Positions 63,583 through 64,000 of a stretch of 64,000 nucleotides of DNA are shown piece by piece (position 1 is the first letter of the stretch; each line of letters begins with the position of its first letter). The translations under genes and the position numbers were made by a program. Source of the stretch: Mariniradius saccharolyticus AK6 (lineage in GTDB: Bacteria > Bacteroidota > Bacteroidia > Cytophagales > Cyclobacteriaceae); the NCBI RefSeq assembly GCF_000330725.2, contig NZ_AMZY02000011.1:186001-250000 (forward strand). The letters are read 5' to 3'. The notes beneath the pieces were generated by a model, which did not search any database, was not told the DNA's origin, and worked only from the letters and a program-made list of their open reading frames with translations.

Positions 63583-64000
63583 ATGAGCTTTGGAAAAGGT
63601 ATACTGACCATTTTAATAATCTCTACAGGTATTATTTCATGCGGACAGACAAATAACAGAGGGCAAGTTAAAATTAACATCGACAAGATTCTAGAAATTG
63701 AGGACGAGACGGCAGCCATTATCGAACTCGACACAAGATTAAATGAGATTTCTGAATATGGAGAAAAAATTGAAAGGCTTAATGAATCACAAAAGACCGT
63801 CTTATTTGTGGAGAACTTGGAGAGAGAAATTAATAATGGTGGATTTAATCAATTCTTTTTTAATTCAAGCGGAGACTTCACACATGAGACAGTTAAAGCA
63901 CTTAAGGCAATCAAAGCATTTAAGACCGCAGACATAGTAACAAAATCAATTTCAGTTTGGCCAAACCAAATCGTGCCAAAGGACAGAGATAAGAGGCAAG
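63583..64000 (+). CDS. DUF4375-type lipoprotein, cut by window end
   Basis: The ATG at 63583 is preceded by TAAGGACAC, a fair ribosome-binding site. About 139 codons are visible without a stop. The signal has the lipobox TGIISC. The rest (VLFVENLEREINNGGFNQFFF, then SSGDFTHETVKALKAIKA) matches the DUF4375 domain, whose defining NGGFNQFF stretch is intact. The function of this family is not known. It is AT-rich compared with the fad genes and is preceded by a perfect hairpin, so it may be a recent arrival. Confidence 0.8.
   Translation, partial: MSFGKGILTILIISTGIISCGQTNNRGQVKINIDKILEIEDETAAIIELDTRLNEISEYGEKIERLNESQKTVLFVENLEREINNGGFNQFFFNSSGDFTHETVKALKAIKAFKTADIVTKSISVWPNQIVPKDRDKRQ

Overview
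The window is a chromosomal segment of a Bacteroidota bacterium, most likely a Cytophagales/Cyclobacteriaceae-type marine or freshwater heterotroph. This is inferred from a GldJ-type gliding lipoprotein, many lipobox lipoproteins, promoter -7 elements of the Bacteroidota form TAnnTTTG, weak Shine-Dalgarno signals, and typical Bacteroidota gene families. No rRNA, tRNA or CRISPR array was recognised.

Layout. 0-8.5 kb: two divergent catabolic operons. On the minus strand are ribokinase, an ADP-ribosylglycohydrolase-like lipoprotein, a DMT-type permease and a DUF1593 nucleoside-hydrolase-like lipoprotein. On the plus strand are a Gfo/Idh/MocA oxidoreductase, a sugar-phosphate isomerase and a double-thioredoxin lipoprotein. 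8.6-12.6 kb: repeat arrays around a GIY-YIG protein, an NTF2-like protein and a metallophosphoesterase whose 3' end has been duplicated twice. 12.6-20.3 kb: a possible defence or DNA-processing island with an exonuclease-RecQ-UvrD fusion, a methyltransferase-HIT fusion and an HNH protein. 20.4-31.4 kb: a conserved hypothetical gene, an ABC permease-M1 aminopeptidase with its ATPase, a GxxExxY protein inside repeat arrays, and an S9 peptidase. 31.5-49.7 kb: gldJ, mfd, a cytochrome oxidase subunit III-like protein, a Fur-family regulator, an aspartyl protease, a PAS/GAF histidine kinase, a lemA/TPM cluster, a toxin-antitoxin pair, comF, exonuclease III and ybeY. 49.7-54.7 kb: two parS sites, mnmG and an AT-rich intergenic region with a DnaA-box cluster, which I read as the probable replication origin. 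54.7-63.3 kb: fatty-acid activation and beta-oxidation genes under a MarR-type regulator. The right edge holds a truncated DUF4375 lipoprotein.

The most striking signal is the perfect DnaA box TTATCCACA. I count 32 copies between positions 249 and 31381, about one per kb, on both strands and in genes as well as spacers. Between 31.4 and 64 kb there is one, inside the probable oriC. Chance would give about 0.24 copies in 31.4 kb. This looks like a very large DnaA-titration or regulatory locus about 23 kb from the origin, and it continues off the left edge.

A second pattern is that three small proteins (GIY-YIG, GxxExxY and a four-helix-bundle protein) each sit inside a different family of dispersed repeats. 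This resembles REP/RAYT relationships but with other protein families.
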